A DNA stretch of 15,484 bases from an uncultured bacterium (GTDB lineage Bacteria; Bacillota; Clostridia; Lachnospirales; Lachnospiraceae), in contig CAJMSZ010000049.1 in the NCBI GenBank assembly GCA_905216215.1, forward strand, positions 1-15,484. Reading direction: 5' to 3'. Positions within the stretch are counted from its first letter, which is position 1. Each line of letters starts with the position of its first letter. This document shows positions 7,092-15,036 of this stretch, piece after piece. The notes below the pieces were generated by a model, which saw only the letters and a list, made by a program, of their open reading frames with translations, did no database searches and had not been told where the DNA came from. A program made the translations under genes and the position numbers.

Positions 7092-10000
7092 ATGACAGAA
7101 ACAAAAAACGAAGCAACGTATCAGCCAATGACGTTTGATGCGATTAAAATTGGCCTGGCGTCTCCGGAAAAGATTCTGGAATGGTCTAGAGGTGAGGTAA
7201 CAAAACCGGAAACCATCAATTACAGAACATTGAAACCAGAAAGAGATGGCCTGTTCTGCGAAAGAATTTTCGGACCAAGTAAAGATTGGGAATGTCACTG
7301 TGGTAAATATAAAAAAATCCGCTACAAAGGTGTCGTTTGTGACCGTTGTGGTGTAGAAGTTACAAAGTCAACTGTGCGACGCGAACGTATGGGTCACATC
7401 GCACTGGCTGCACCGGTTTCTCATATCTGGTATTTCAAGGGCATCCCAAGCCGAATGGGACTGATTCTTGATCTGTCACCGAGAACACTGGAAAAAGTAC
7501 TGTATTTTGCTTCTTATATCGTATTGGATAAGGGTGAAACAGATTTACAGTACAAACAGGTACTTTCAGAAAGTGAATATCAGGAGGCCAGAGAAACATG
7601 GGGAGATACTTTCCGTGTAGGTATGGGTGCTGAAGCAATCAAAGAACTTCTGGAAGCAATCGATTTGGAAAAAGAATACGAAGAGCTGCAGACAGGACTC
7701 CTTGGCTCAACCGGACAGAAGCGTGCAAGAATCGTGAAGCGTCTGGAAGTTGTAGAGGCTTTCCGTGAATCCGGAAATAAACCGGAATGGATGATCCTTA
7801 CGGCAGTACCGGTTATTCCACCAGACCTTCGTCCTATGGTACAGCTTGATGGTGGACGTTTTGCAACCTCTGACCTGAACGATTTGTATCGTAGAATCAT
7901 TAACAGAAATAACCGTCTGAGAAGACTCTTAGAACTGGGAGCTCCGGACATTATTGTCAGAAACGAAAAGAGAATGCTGCAGGAAGCTGTAGATGCTCTG
8001 ATTGACAATGGACGTCGCGGACGTCCGGTAACAGGACCTGGAAACCGTGCGTTGAAGTCATTGTCTGATATGCTGAAAGGTAAATCAGGACGTTTCCGTC
8101 AGAACTTGCTTGGAAAACGTGTTGATTATTCAGGACGTTCGGTTATCGTTGTTGGACCTGAACTTAAGATTTATCAGTGTGGTCTTCCAAAAGAAATGGC
8201 AATTGAGCTTTTTAAGCCATTCGTTATGAAAGAGCTTGTTGCAAACGGAACTGCACACAATATTAAGAATGCAAAGAAGATGGTAGAACGTCTTCAGCCG
8301 GAGGTATGGGATGTACTGGAAGATGTAATCAAAGAACATCCGGTAATGCTGAACCGTGCTCCTACACTTCACAGACTTGGTATTCAGGCATTTGAACCAA
8401 TTCTTGTAGAAGGTAAGGCAATTAAGCTTCACCCACTGGTTTGTACAGCGTTCAATGCCGATTTCGATGGTGACCAGATGGCCGTGCATCTGCCCCTTTC
8501 TGTAGAAGCACAGGCAGAATGCCGCTTCCTTCTGCTCTCACCAAACAACCTGCTGAAACCATCAGATGGTGGTCCGGTGGCTGTTCCTTCACAGGATATG
8601 GTTCTTGGTATTTACTATCTGACACAGGAAAGACCGGGAGCAACCGGAGAAGGCAAGGTATTTAAGAGTATTAACGAAGCAATTCTTGCTTATGAAAATG
8701 GAGTAGTTACACTTCATTCCAGAATCAAAGTCCGTGTACACAAACAGATGCCGGATGGAACAATCAAGACTGGAACTGTTGAATCTACACTTGGAAGATT
8801 TATCTTTAACGAAATTATTCCTCAGGATCTTGGATTTGTAGACAGAAGCAAGGCAGAAAATGATCTTCTTCTGGAAATTGACTTCCATGTAGGAAAGAAA
8901 CAATTGAAGAAAATTCTGGAAAAAGTAATCAATACACATGGTGCGTCTGTTACTGCAGAAGTGCTTGATAACGTGAAAGCAATGGGTTACAAGCTTTCTA
9001 CAAGAGCTGCCATGACTGTTTCTATTTCTGATATGACGGTACCGCCACAGAAACCGGAAATGATCGCAGAAGCACAGAATACTGTTGATAAGATTACAAA
9101 GAACTACAAACGTGGTCTTATTACAGAAGAAGAACGTTACAAAGAAGTTGTAGAAACCTGGAAGAATACCGATGAAGCTTTGACAAAGGCATTGCTTGAC
9201 GGACTGGATAAATACAATAACATCTACATGATGGCTGACTCAGGAGCCCGTGGTTCTGACAAACAGATTAAACAGCTTGCTGGTATGCGTGGACTTATGG
9301 CCGATACAACAGGTCGTACTATCGAGTTGCCTATCAAGTCAAACTTCCGTGAAGGTCTTGATGTATTGGAGTACTTCATGTCAGCTCATGGAGCCCGTAA
9401 AGGACTTTCTGATACTGCTCTTCGTACAGCCGATTCGGGATACCTTACAAGACGTCTTGTTGATGTATCTCAGGATTTGATCATTCGTGATGTAGACTGT
9501 GTGCCGGAAGGTGCAGAAATTCCTGGAATGTATGTACATGCATTTACCGATGGAAACGAAGAAATTGAAAGTTTGCAGGATCGTATTACAGGACGTTACT
9601 CATGCTATGATATTTACGATAAAGATGGAAATATACTTGTAAAAGCAAATCACATGATTACACCAAAACGTGCAGAAAAGATTGTGAAAGAGGGTGTAGA
9701 CGAAAACGGAAATTCACCAATCAAGAAAGTGAAGATCCGTACCATCCTTACATGCAAATCACATGTTGGTATCTGTGCAAAATGTTATGGAGCAAATATG
9801 GCAACCGGTGAACCTGTTCAGGTCGGTGAAGCTGTTGGTATTATCGCAGCTCAGTCTATCGGAGAACCTGGTACACAGCTTACCATGAGAACCTTCCATA
9901 CCGGTGGTGTTGCCGGTGATGATATCACACAGGGTCTTCCTCGTGTCGAAGAACTTTTCGAAGCAAGAAAACCAAAAGGACTTGCAATTATCACAGAATT

Positions 10001-10733
10001 TGGCGGTGTTGCAACGCTTCATGACACAAAGAAGAAACGTGAAGTAATCGTAACAAATAACGAAACAGGAGAATCAAAGGCATATTTGATTCCTTATGGT
10101 TCACGTATCAAAGTTCAGGATGGTGCTCAGCTTGAGGCCGGAGATGAGCTGACAGAAGGTAGTGTGAATCCACATGACCTTTTGAAGATTAAAGGGCTGC
10201 GTGCGGCACAGGATTATATGCTTCAGGAAGTACAGAGAGTATATCGTCTTCAGGGTGTTGATATCAACGATAAACATATTGAGGTAATCGTACGTCAGAT
10301 GCTGAAGAAGATTCGTGTTGAAGAAAAGGGAGATACCGAATTCCTTCCAGGAACTATGGTAAATGTTCTGGAATTCAACGATGCAAATGAACAGATGCTC
10401 GCGGAAGGCAAAGAACCTGCGACAGGAGAACAGATTATGCTTGGTATTACCAAGGCTTCTCTTGCAACAGACTCCTTCTTATCAGCAGCATCCTTCCAGG
10501 AAACAACAAAGGTTCTTACCGAAGCAGCAATTAAGGGTAAAGTGGACCACTTAATCGGACTGAAAGAGAATGTTCTGATTGGTAAATTGATTCCGGCAGG
10601 AACAGGTATGAAGAAGTACCGTAATGTTAAGCTGGATACAGAACTCACCAGAGAAGAAGAAATCATGCTTAATGAATACGATGATGAGGAAGAAGACTTA
10701 CAGTTCGCTGAGGATAAAGAAACAGAAGAATAA
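7092..10733 (+). CDS. rpoC: RNA polymerase beta' subunit
   Basis: Beta' carries the catalytic magnesium and, with beta, forms the DNA and RNA channels of core polymerase. The product is 1213 residues, the usual Firmicutes size, with no large insertion such as the E. coli SI3 domain. Visible elements in order: the N-terminal zinc-binding domain (C68, C70, C83, C86), the clamp and sigma-binding coiled coil, the catalytic loop NADFDGDQ (D457, D459, D461), the second zinc site (C803, C888, C895, C898) and the trigger loop with M932 and H936 (TQLTMRTFHTGG). The C-terminus is acidic. GGGAGG (7078-7083) overlaps the rpoB stop codon and lies 8 bases before ATG 7092, so the two genes are tightly coupled in translation and transcription. 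A terminator follows the stop directly. Confidence 0.99.
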   Translation: MTETKNEATYQPMTFDAIKIGLASPEKILEWSRGEVTKPETINYRTLKPERDGLFCERIFGPSKDWECHCGKYKKIRYKGVVCDRCGVEVTKSTVRRERMGHIALAAPVSHIWYFKGIPSRMGLILDLSPRTLEKVLYFASYIVLDKGETDLQYKQVLSESEYQEARETWGDTFRVGMGAEAIKELLEAIDLEKEYEELQTGLLGSTGQKRARIVKRLEVVEAFRESGNKPEWMILTAVPVIPPDLRPMVQLDGGRFATSDLNDLYRRIINRNNRLRRLLELGAPDIIVRNEKRMLQEAVDALIDNGRRGRPVTGPGNRALKSLSDMLKGKSGRFRQNLLGKRVDYSGRSVIVVGPELKIYQCGLPKEMAIELFKPFVMKELVANGTAHNIKNAKKMVERLQPEVWDVLEDVIKEHPVMLNRAPTLHRLGIQAFEPILVEGKAIKLHPLVCTAFNADFDGDQMAVHLPLSVEAQAECRFLLLSPNNLLKPSDGGPVAVPSQDMVLGIYYLTQERPGATGEGKVFKSINEAILAYENGVVTLHSRIKVRVHKQMPDGTIKTGTVESTLGRFIFNEIIPQDLGFVDRSKAENDLLLEIDFHVGKKQLKKILEKVINTHGASVTAEVLDNVKAMGYKLSTRAAMTVSISDMTVPPQKPEMIAEAQNTVDKITKNYKRGLITEEERYKEVVETWKNTDEALTKALLDGLDKYNNIYMMADSGARGSDKQIKQLAGMRGLMADTTGRTIELPIKSNFREGLDVLEYFMSAHGARKGLSDTALRTADSGYLTRRLVDVSQDLIIRDVDCVPEGAEIPGMYVHAFTDGNEEIESLQDRITGRYSCYDIYDKDGNILVKANHMITPKRAEKIVKEGVDENGNSPIKKVKIRTILTCKSHVGICAKCYGANMATGEPVQVGEAVGIIAAQSIGEPGTQLTMRTFHTGGVAGDDITQGLPRVEELFEARKPKGLAIITEFGGVATLHDTKKKREVIVTNNETGESKAYLIPYGSRIKVQDGAQLEAGDELTEGSVNPHDLLKIKGLRAAQDYMLQEVQRVYRLQGVDINDKHIEVIVRQMLKKIRVEEKGDTEFLPGTMVNVLEFNDANEQMLAEGKEPATGEQIMLGITKASLATDSFLSAASFQETTKVLTEAAIKGKVDHLIGLKENVLIGKLIPAGTGMKKYRNVKLDTELTREEEIMLNEYDDEEEDLQFAEDKETEE

Positions 10734-10741
10734 GAGGAGAG

Positions 10742-10769
10742 GGGGGATTCTGAAAAGAATCTCCCTTTT
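10742..10769 (+). terminator. Intrinsic terminator after rpoC
   Basis: A 10-bp stem (10742-10751 with 10756-10765, one G-U pair) capped by a GAAA tetraloop runs into T4, and a second T5 run follows at 10773-10777. It starts 9 bases after the rpoC stop. Confidence 0.85.
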
Positions 10770-10802
10770 CGTCTTTTTGCGTAATGAAATGAGGAGAATG
10801 CA

Positions 10803-11900
10803 ATGAAAGAACAAAGAGTGCAGAGAATATTAGAGGCTATGAGAGAAAATGAAATACCACAGATGATTATTTCGGATTCTACTGCGATTTTCTATTTGAC
10901 CGGAAAATGGATTCATCCGGGAGAAAGACTGCTGGTACTCTATCTGAATATTAATGGAAACCATAAACTGATTATCAATGAGTTGTTTCCACAAAATGAA
11001 GATTTGGGAATAGAACTTGTCTGGTATAATGATATTCAGGATGGAGTATCTATTTTAAATGAGGTTCTGGAACATGATAAGACAATCGGCATTGATAAGA
11101 CATGGCCAGCTAGATTTTTGTTGAGATTGCAGGAGTTGGGCGGGGCAACGAAATATGTAAATGGTTCTCCGGTTGTAGACCAAGTCAGAATGGTAAAAGA
11201 TGAAGAGGAACAGCAAAAAATGCGTATTTCCTCACGGATTAATGATGAAGTTATGAAGAAACTGATTCCATTGACCGGTGAAGGAATGTCGGAGAAGGAG
11301 TTAGATGATGCGGTTAGAAAACTTTATGCTTCCTATGGATGTGAAGGGGTTTCCTTCTCGCCGATTACTGCATTTGGAAAAAATGGAGCGGATCCGCACC
11401 ACATGACGGATGGCACCAGAGGAAAAACCGGGGACAGTGTTGTTCTGGATATTGGCGGCATGAAGGATAATTATGCATCTGATATGACTAGGACAGTCTT
11501 CCTCGGAGAAGTGTCGGAGCGCCAAAAGGAAATTTACAATATTGTATTAGAGGCGAATCTACGTGGTATAGCCGCCGCAAAGCCGGGAAATCGGATGTGC
11601 GATGTAGATCTTGCTGCGCGTAATTATATTGAGGAAAAGGGGTACGGAGCATATTTTACACATAGAACAGGACATTCCATAGGTCTTGAAGATCATGAAT
11701 ACGGAGATGTATCTTCTGTGAATGAAGCAGTGATTCAGGTGGGGCAATGCTTTTCCGTAGAACCTGGTATTTACCTTCCAGAAGAAAACTTTGGTGTCCG
11801 AATTGAAGACCTGGTGCTGATCACAGAAAATGGATGCGAGGTCCTGAACCATTTCCCGAAGGAATTGATTGTTGTTGACAATACGAAGAAAAAAGGATAA
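10803..11900 (+). CDS. M24-family metallopeptidase (Xaa-Pro aminopeptidase-like)
   Basis: Predicted cytosolic pita-bread-fold aminopeptidase that removes the N-terminal residue before proline (Xaa-Pro dipeptidase/aminopeptidase group). The 365-residue protein has an N-terminal creatinase-like domain (about 1-130) and a C-terminal catalytic domain (about 135-360). All five expected metal ligands are visible: D216 (VVLDIGG), D227 (ASDMTRTV), H291 (HRTGHSIGLEDHE), E320 (SVEPGIYLP) and E335 (GVRIEDL). H199 or H200 in DPHHM and H298 match the usual proton-shuttle histidines. There is no signal peptide. GAGGAG at 10791-10796, 6 bases before ATG 10803, fixes the start. No good promoter is seen between the rpoC terminator and this gene, so read-through from rpoBC is likely. 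The precise substrate cannot be told from sequence. The LCP gene follows after 81 bases with no terminator between. Confidence 0.92.
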   Translation: MKEQRVQRILEAMRENEIPQMIISDSTAIFYLTGKWIHPGERLLVLYLNINGNHKLIINELFPQNEDLGIELVWYNDIQDGVSILNEVLEHDKTIGIDKTWPARFLLRLQELGGATKYVNGSPVVDQVRMVKDEEEQQKMRISSRINDEVMKKLIPLTGEGMSEKELDDAVRKLYASYGCEGVSFSPITAFGKNGADPHHMTDGTRGKTGDSVVLDIGGMKDNYASDMTRTVFLGEVSERQKEIYNIVLEANLRGIAAAKPGNRMCDVDLAARNYIEEKGYGAYFTHRTGHSIGLEDHEYGDVSSVNEAVIQVGQCFSVEPGIYLPEENFGVRIEDLVLITENGCEVLNHFPKELIVVDNTKKKG

Positions 11901-11981
11901 TATATATTGATGTAACTTTATTCAAAATGATTAATAATCTTCCAACAGGCAGATTATCGAGAGTAATGAATTGGAGATTGT

Positions 11982-13718
11982 ATGAAACAGAAGACAAACA
12001 GGTCAAATAAGCGGAGCAGTGGTTCCCGTGAAAATGCCAATATCAATATGCGAAGTGTCAGCAATAACCGAGAGGTGAGCAGAAGAAGTAAAGGGAAAAA
12101 TCGTTATTCCTATGAAGAGGAAAGAAGAGATTCTTCTAGATATTATGAAGATGATTATTATCAAAAGGATGGAAAGAAAATGAAAAAATCATCCAGTCCG
12201 AAGAGCAAAGAGGGAGACTATGGCAAGCGTAGGCGTAAGCGACGCGGAAGACGTAAGAACTTGCTAAGTAAAACAATCGGATATTTGCTTGCGATTGTAC
12301 AGTTTATCTTATCGGTAGTTTTGATAGTAAATGTGTTGTTTTTTGATATGCTTCCGATGACGTATGTAGGCGTCGCAATAGGAATTCTGGTAATTTTGCT
12401 TGGAATTACTCTGCTGAGCCAGATACTTGCAAAAGGTAAAGGAATAGCCGGAAAAATATTCTGCGTTATCATGTGCGTTGTTTTGGCAGCAGGATCATTC
12501 TATCTGGGCAAAGTGAATGCCGCGGCAGGTAAAATATTTGGCAGTAATAAGTCTACCAGTGCAATTGTAGTTGCAGTAAAGGCTGATGATAAGGCAGAGG
12601 AGCTGAAAGATGCGGCCAATTATAAATTTGGTATTCAGTACACCGCATATGCAGACCAGATGCGTACCGGACTTGATGCAATAGAGAATGAAGCGGGGCA
12701 GACACTTCAGGTTCAGGAATACAATAACCTGATTGATGAGGCGAATGCGTTGCTGAACGATGAAGTTCAGGCAATCATTTACAATTCAAGCCAGACCAGT
12801 ATTGTACAGGAACAGATACCGAAATTTGAAGAGTCGATTAAAATAATTTATACACATAATATTGTGGTGGAAATTCAAAATGAAGCAGTTGATTCCAGTA
12901 TGACAGAGCCGTTTGCAGTTTATTTGAGTGGTATGGATACTTACAATGAGATTTCCTCTGCAGACAGAAGTGATGTGAATATTATTGCAGTGGTAAATCC
13001 GCAGAGCCATCAGATTCTTTTGATATCGACGCCAAGAGATTATTATGTTACAATTCCGAATATTTCGGGAAGGCAGCGCGACAAGCTGACTCATGCCGGA
13101 ATTTATGGAGTTGATGCGTCTATGGCTACACTTGAACGATTATATGAGATGGATATCCAGTTCTTTGGAAGAGTAAACTTTACGTCACTTATTAATATCG
13201 TGGATGCGCTTGGTGGACTGGATGTTGTGTCTGATGAAGAGTTTGATACAGGATGGGAATCCGGGGCAGAAATACATGTAAATGAAGGCACCAATTACTT
13301 TGATGGAAAGAGTGCCTTGGCTTTCTGCAGAGAAAGACATGCCCTTGCAGATGGAGACAATGCACGTGGAAGGCATCAACAGGCAGTCATTACTGCGATG
13401 ATTAAGAAGATGATGTCTCCTGCTATGCTGAGAGGTGCAACAGAGATTATTGATTCTGTCAGTGATGGCGTGGATACGAATTTTACTATGGAACAGATTC
13501 AGTCGTTGGTGAAGACACAGCTTCGGAAGAATCCGGAGTGGCATATTTATTCGGTGACAGCGGAAGGAACCGGTGCAAAACAGACCTGTTACTCTTCTGG
13601 AAGTACACTTCTTTATGTATCGATACCAGATGAGCAGTCTGTAGCAAATATTATAGATTTGGTCAATCGTGTAGAAGCGGGAGAAGTTCTGGAAGGCTCT
13701 ACGAATACGTCTGAATAA
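11982..13718 (+). CDS. LytR-CpsA-Psr (LCP) family membrane protein, probable cell-wall polymer ligase
   Basis: LCP proteins transfer teichoic acids or capsular polymers from undecaprenyl pyrophosphate to peptidoglycan on the outer face of the membrane. The 578-residue product has a basic, Ser/Tyr-rich cytoplasmic N-terminus (1-96), three membrane segments (about 97-121, 126-149, 157-178), an accessory extracytoplasmic domain (about 190-305) and the LCP domain (about 310-475). Key LCP residues are seen: D319, R329 and D331 (RSD), R352 and D353 (PRD), R450 and R452, G458-D459, R462 and Q466-Q467. The three-helix plus accessory-domain layout resembles pneumococcal CpsA. ATG 11982 has a GGAG only 5 bases upstream, so initiation may be moderate. 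It probably shares a transcript with the M24 gene and ends at a strong terminator. Which polymer it attaches is unknown; no glycosyltransferase neighbours are in the window. Confidence 0.92.
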   Translation: MKQKTNRSNKRSSGSRENANINMRSVSNNREVSRRSKGKNRYSYEEERRDSSRYYEDDYYQKDGKKMKKSSSPKSKEGDYGKRRRKRRGRRKNLLSKTIGYLLAIVQFILSVVLIVNVLFFDMLPMTYVGVAIGILVILLGITLLSQILAKGKGIAGKIFCVIMCVVLAAGSFYLGKVNAAAGKIFGSNKSTSAIVVAVKADDKAEELKDAANYKFGIQYTAYADQMRTGLDAIENEAGQTLQVQEYNNLIDEANALLNDEVQAIIYNSSQTSIVQEQIPKFEESIKIIYTHNIVVEIQNEAVDSSMTEPFAVYLSGMDTYNEISSADRSDVNIIAVVNPQSHQILLISTPRDYYVTIPNISGRQRDKLTHAGIYGVDASMATLERLYEMDIQFFGRVNFTSLINIVDALGGLDVVSDEEFDTGWESGAEIHVNEGTNYFDGKSALAFCRERHALADGDNARGRHQQAVITAMIKKMMSPAMLRGATEIIDSVSDGVDTNFTMEQIQSLVKTQLRKNPEWHIYSVTAEGTGAKQTCYSSGSTLLYVSIPDEQSVANIIDLVNRVEAGEVLEGSTNTSE

Positions 13719-13745
13719 ATAGTGCATAGGTAAGAGACAATAAAA

Positions 13746-13786
13746 AAGGCATTCTGAAAAAAAATTCAGAATGCCTTGACTTTTTT
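13746..13786 (+). terminator. Terminator after the LCP gene, possibly bidirectional
   Basis: A 13-bp perfect stem (13746-13758 with 13765-13777), an A6 loop and a T6 run at 13781-13786 after a GAC interruption. The A-run at 13742-13747 would read as a T-run on the other strand, so termination in both directions is possible. Confidence 0.85.
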
Positions 13787-13804
13787 AGAACAATATAATA
13801 CAAT
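13776..13804 (+). promoter_or_regulatory. Promoter of rpsL-rpsG-fusA
   Basis: TTGACT (13776-13781), a 17-base spacer and TACAAT (13799-13804). The -35 box overlaps the last two bases of the terminator stem and its T tract. A TATAAT at 13794-13799 overlaps the -10 but has no -35 at a suitable distance. The A-runs of the terminator lie where an UP element would be. The transcription start would be near 13811. Confidence 0.7.
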
Positions 13805-13810
13805 ATCCAA

Positions 13811-13843
13811 GGCGCTAAAAAAGTGTAACGTATTTTTTGCGCT
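13811..13843 (+). other. Stem-loop at the 5' end of the rpsL leader
   Basis: GGCGC (13811-13815) can pair with GCGCT (13839-13843, one G-U), then after a bulged T the A6 at 13817-13822 pairs with the T6 at 13833-13838, leaving a 10-base loop. It would sit at the very 5' end of the mRNA, 40-odd bases before the ribosome binding site. The stem lies across a T-run rather than before one, so it is not a terminator. Role unknown: a 5' stabiliser or a regulatory site are both possible. Confidence 0.4.
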
Positions 13844-13897
13844 CAAAAACAGAAATGTTTAACGTAACCAATTATTACATCATAGGAGGTGAAAGAG

Positions 13898-14320
13898 ATG
13901 CCAACATTTAACCAGTTAGTAAGAAAAGGACGTCAGACAGCTGTAAAGAAATCTACAGCTCCAGCTCTTCAGAAGGGATACAACTCTTTGAAGAAGAAAG
14001 CTACTGATGTATCTGCACCACAGAAGAGAGGTGTATGTACAGCAGTTAAGACAGCTACACCTAAGAAACCTAACTCAGCTCTTAGAAAGATCGCCAGAGT
14101 TCGTCTTTCTAACGGAATCGAAGTAACAAGCTACATCCCAGGAGAAGGACACAACCTTCAGGAACATAGCGTTGTTCTGATTCGTGGTGGTCGTGTTAAG
14201 GACTTACCAGGTACAAGATACCATATCGTTCGTGGAACACTTGATACAGCAGGTGTTGCAAAAAGACGTCAGGCACGTTCTAAATACGGTGCTAAGAGAC
14301 CAAAAGACGCTAAGAAATAA
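13898..14320 (+). CDS. rpsL: 30S ribosomal protein S12
   Basis: S12 lies at the decoding centre of the small subunit and helps control codon-anticodon accuracy. The product is 140 residues, the usual Firmicutes length, with the lineage-typical extra segment near residues 27-40 compared with E. coli. The sites where streptomycin-resistance changes arise are wild type: K57 (PKKPNSALRK, equivalent to E. coli K43) and K101 (RVKDLPG, equivalent to K88). D102 is the residue that RimO methylthiolates in other bacteria. AGGAGG at 13884-13889, 8 bases before ATG 13898, sets the start at MPTFNQLVRKG; the in-frame GTG at 13889 lies inside that ribosome binding site and is rejected. It is the first gene of the str-type operon here. 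Confidence 0.98.
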   Translation: MPTFNQLVRKGRQTAVKKSTAPALQKGYNSLKKKATDVSAPQKRGVCTAVKTATPKKPNSALRKIARVRLSNGIEVTSYIPGEGHNLQEHSVVLIRGGRVKDLPGTRYHIVRGTLDTAGVAKRRQARSKYGAKRPKDAKK

Positions 14321-14527
14321 GATTTAAAACATTTGTAACGAGTTATCGTATCACAAACAGAACTATGAGATTATAGTTGGTTGCGGGTTTAATCCATATA
14401 AATCCTGCCTTCCGGCAGGAATGAGGATGTCCCGTGAGCAATACACATAGAAAGACACATGTGAGTACCGATGAATTATTCAAGTAAAGTGAAGAACTTT
14501 ACCAACATGTATAAGGAGGGAAGGACC
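14321..14527 (+). promoter_or_regulatory. Structured rpsL-rpsG intercistronic spacer
   Basis: This 207-base gap has no gene but contains nested RNA pairings: a 6-bp hairpin AACTAT/ATAGTT (14361-14366 with 14373-14378), and a closed domain in which TTGC-GGG (14381-14387) pairs with CCC-gtga-GCAA (14431-14441), enclosing a 7-bp hairpin (14403-14409 with 14414-14420, TTCC loop). The last hairpin has no T tract. In E. coli, S7 represses the str operon by binding the S12-S7 spacer, so an analogous regulatory role is plausible here but not shown. No clear promoter is seen. Confidence 0.45.
14514..14519 (+). promoter_or_regulatory. Ribosome binding site deciding the GTG start of rpsG
   Basis: A perfect AGGAGG 8 bases before GTG 14528 selects this codon over the in-frame ATG at 14471, which has no ribosome binding site. 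Confidence 0.9.
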
Positions 14528-14998
14528 GTGCCACGTAAAGGACATACTCAGAAAAGAGACGTATTAGCGGATCCATTATACAATAACAAAGTTGTTACAA
14601 AGCTTATCAATAACATTATGTTAGATGGTAAGAAAGGTGTAGCACAGAAGATTGTATATGGCGCATTTGAAAGAGTTGCAGAAAAATCAGACAAACCAGC
14701 TCTTGAAGTATTCGAAGAAGCAATGAACAACATCATGCCAGTACTTGAAGTAAAAGCAAGACGTATTGGTGGTGCAACTTATCAGGTACCAATCGAAGTT
14801 AGAGCAGACAGAAGACAGACATTAGCTCTTCGCTGGCTGACAATCTTTTCTCGTAAAAGAGGAGAAAAGACAATGGAAGAAAGATTGGCAAATGAAATTC
14901 TTGATGCAGCAAACAACACTGGTGCATCTGTAAAGAGAAAAGAAGAAATGCACAAAATGGCAGAAGCGAACAAGGCATTTTCACACTATCGTTTCTAA
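14528..14998 (+). CDS. rpsG: 30S ribosomal protein S7, GTG start
   Basis: S7 nucleates assembly of the 16S rRNA 3' major domain (the 30S head) and contacts E-site tRNA. From GTG 14528 the product is 156 residues, the standard length. It begins with the family N-terminus MPRKGHTQKR and contains LINNIMLDGKKGVAQKIVY, the RRIGGATYQVPIEVR block and the C-terminal KANKAFSHYRF-like ending (here EANKAFSHYRF). The start is set by AGGAGG at 14514-14519; reading from ATG 14471 would add 19 unconserved residues. fusA follows after 38 bases with its own strong ribosome binding site, so rpsG and fusA are co-transcribed. The long spacer before it may hold an S7 autoregulatory site. Confidence 0.97.
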   Translation: MPRKGHTQKRDVLADPLYNNKVVTKLINNIMLDGKKGVAQKIVYGAFERVAEKSDKPALEVFEEAMNNIMPVLEVKARRIGGATYQVPIEVRADRRQTLALRWLTIFSRKRGEKTMEERLANEILDAANNTGASVKRKEEMHKMAEANKAFSHYRF

Positions 14999-15022
14999 GA
15001 TACATTGCGTGTTATCAATTAT

Positions 15023-15028
15023 AGGAGG
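15023..15028 (+). promoter_or_regulatory. Ribosome binding site deciding the TTG start of fusA
   Basis: AGGAGG lies 8 bases before TTG 15037. The first in-frame ATG (15085, residue 17) would remove the first residues of the conserved EF-G N-terminus. Confidence 0.88.
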
Positions 15029-15036
15029 AAAAGACC

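Noticed and set aside
11934..11957. ATAATCT/AGATTAT hairpin between the M24 and LCP genes as a terminator
   Set aside because: AT-rich 7-bp stem with a 10-base loop and no T-run; too weak to call.
13185..13727. 180-codon open frame on the minus strand over the LCP gene
   Set aside because: Lies opposite the conserved LCP catalytic domain and shows no recognisable protein pattern.
13776..13799. TTGACT with TATAAT (13794-13799) as the rpsL promoter pair
   Set aside because: Spacer would be only 12 bases; the overlapping TACAAT at 13799-13804 gives the proper 17-base spacing.
14403..14420. Hairpin in the rpsL-rpsG spacer as a terminator
   Set aside because: No T tract follows, and rpsG and fusA downstream need transcription; better seen as part of an RNA structure.
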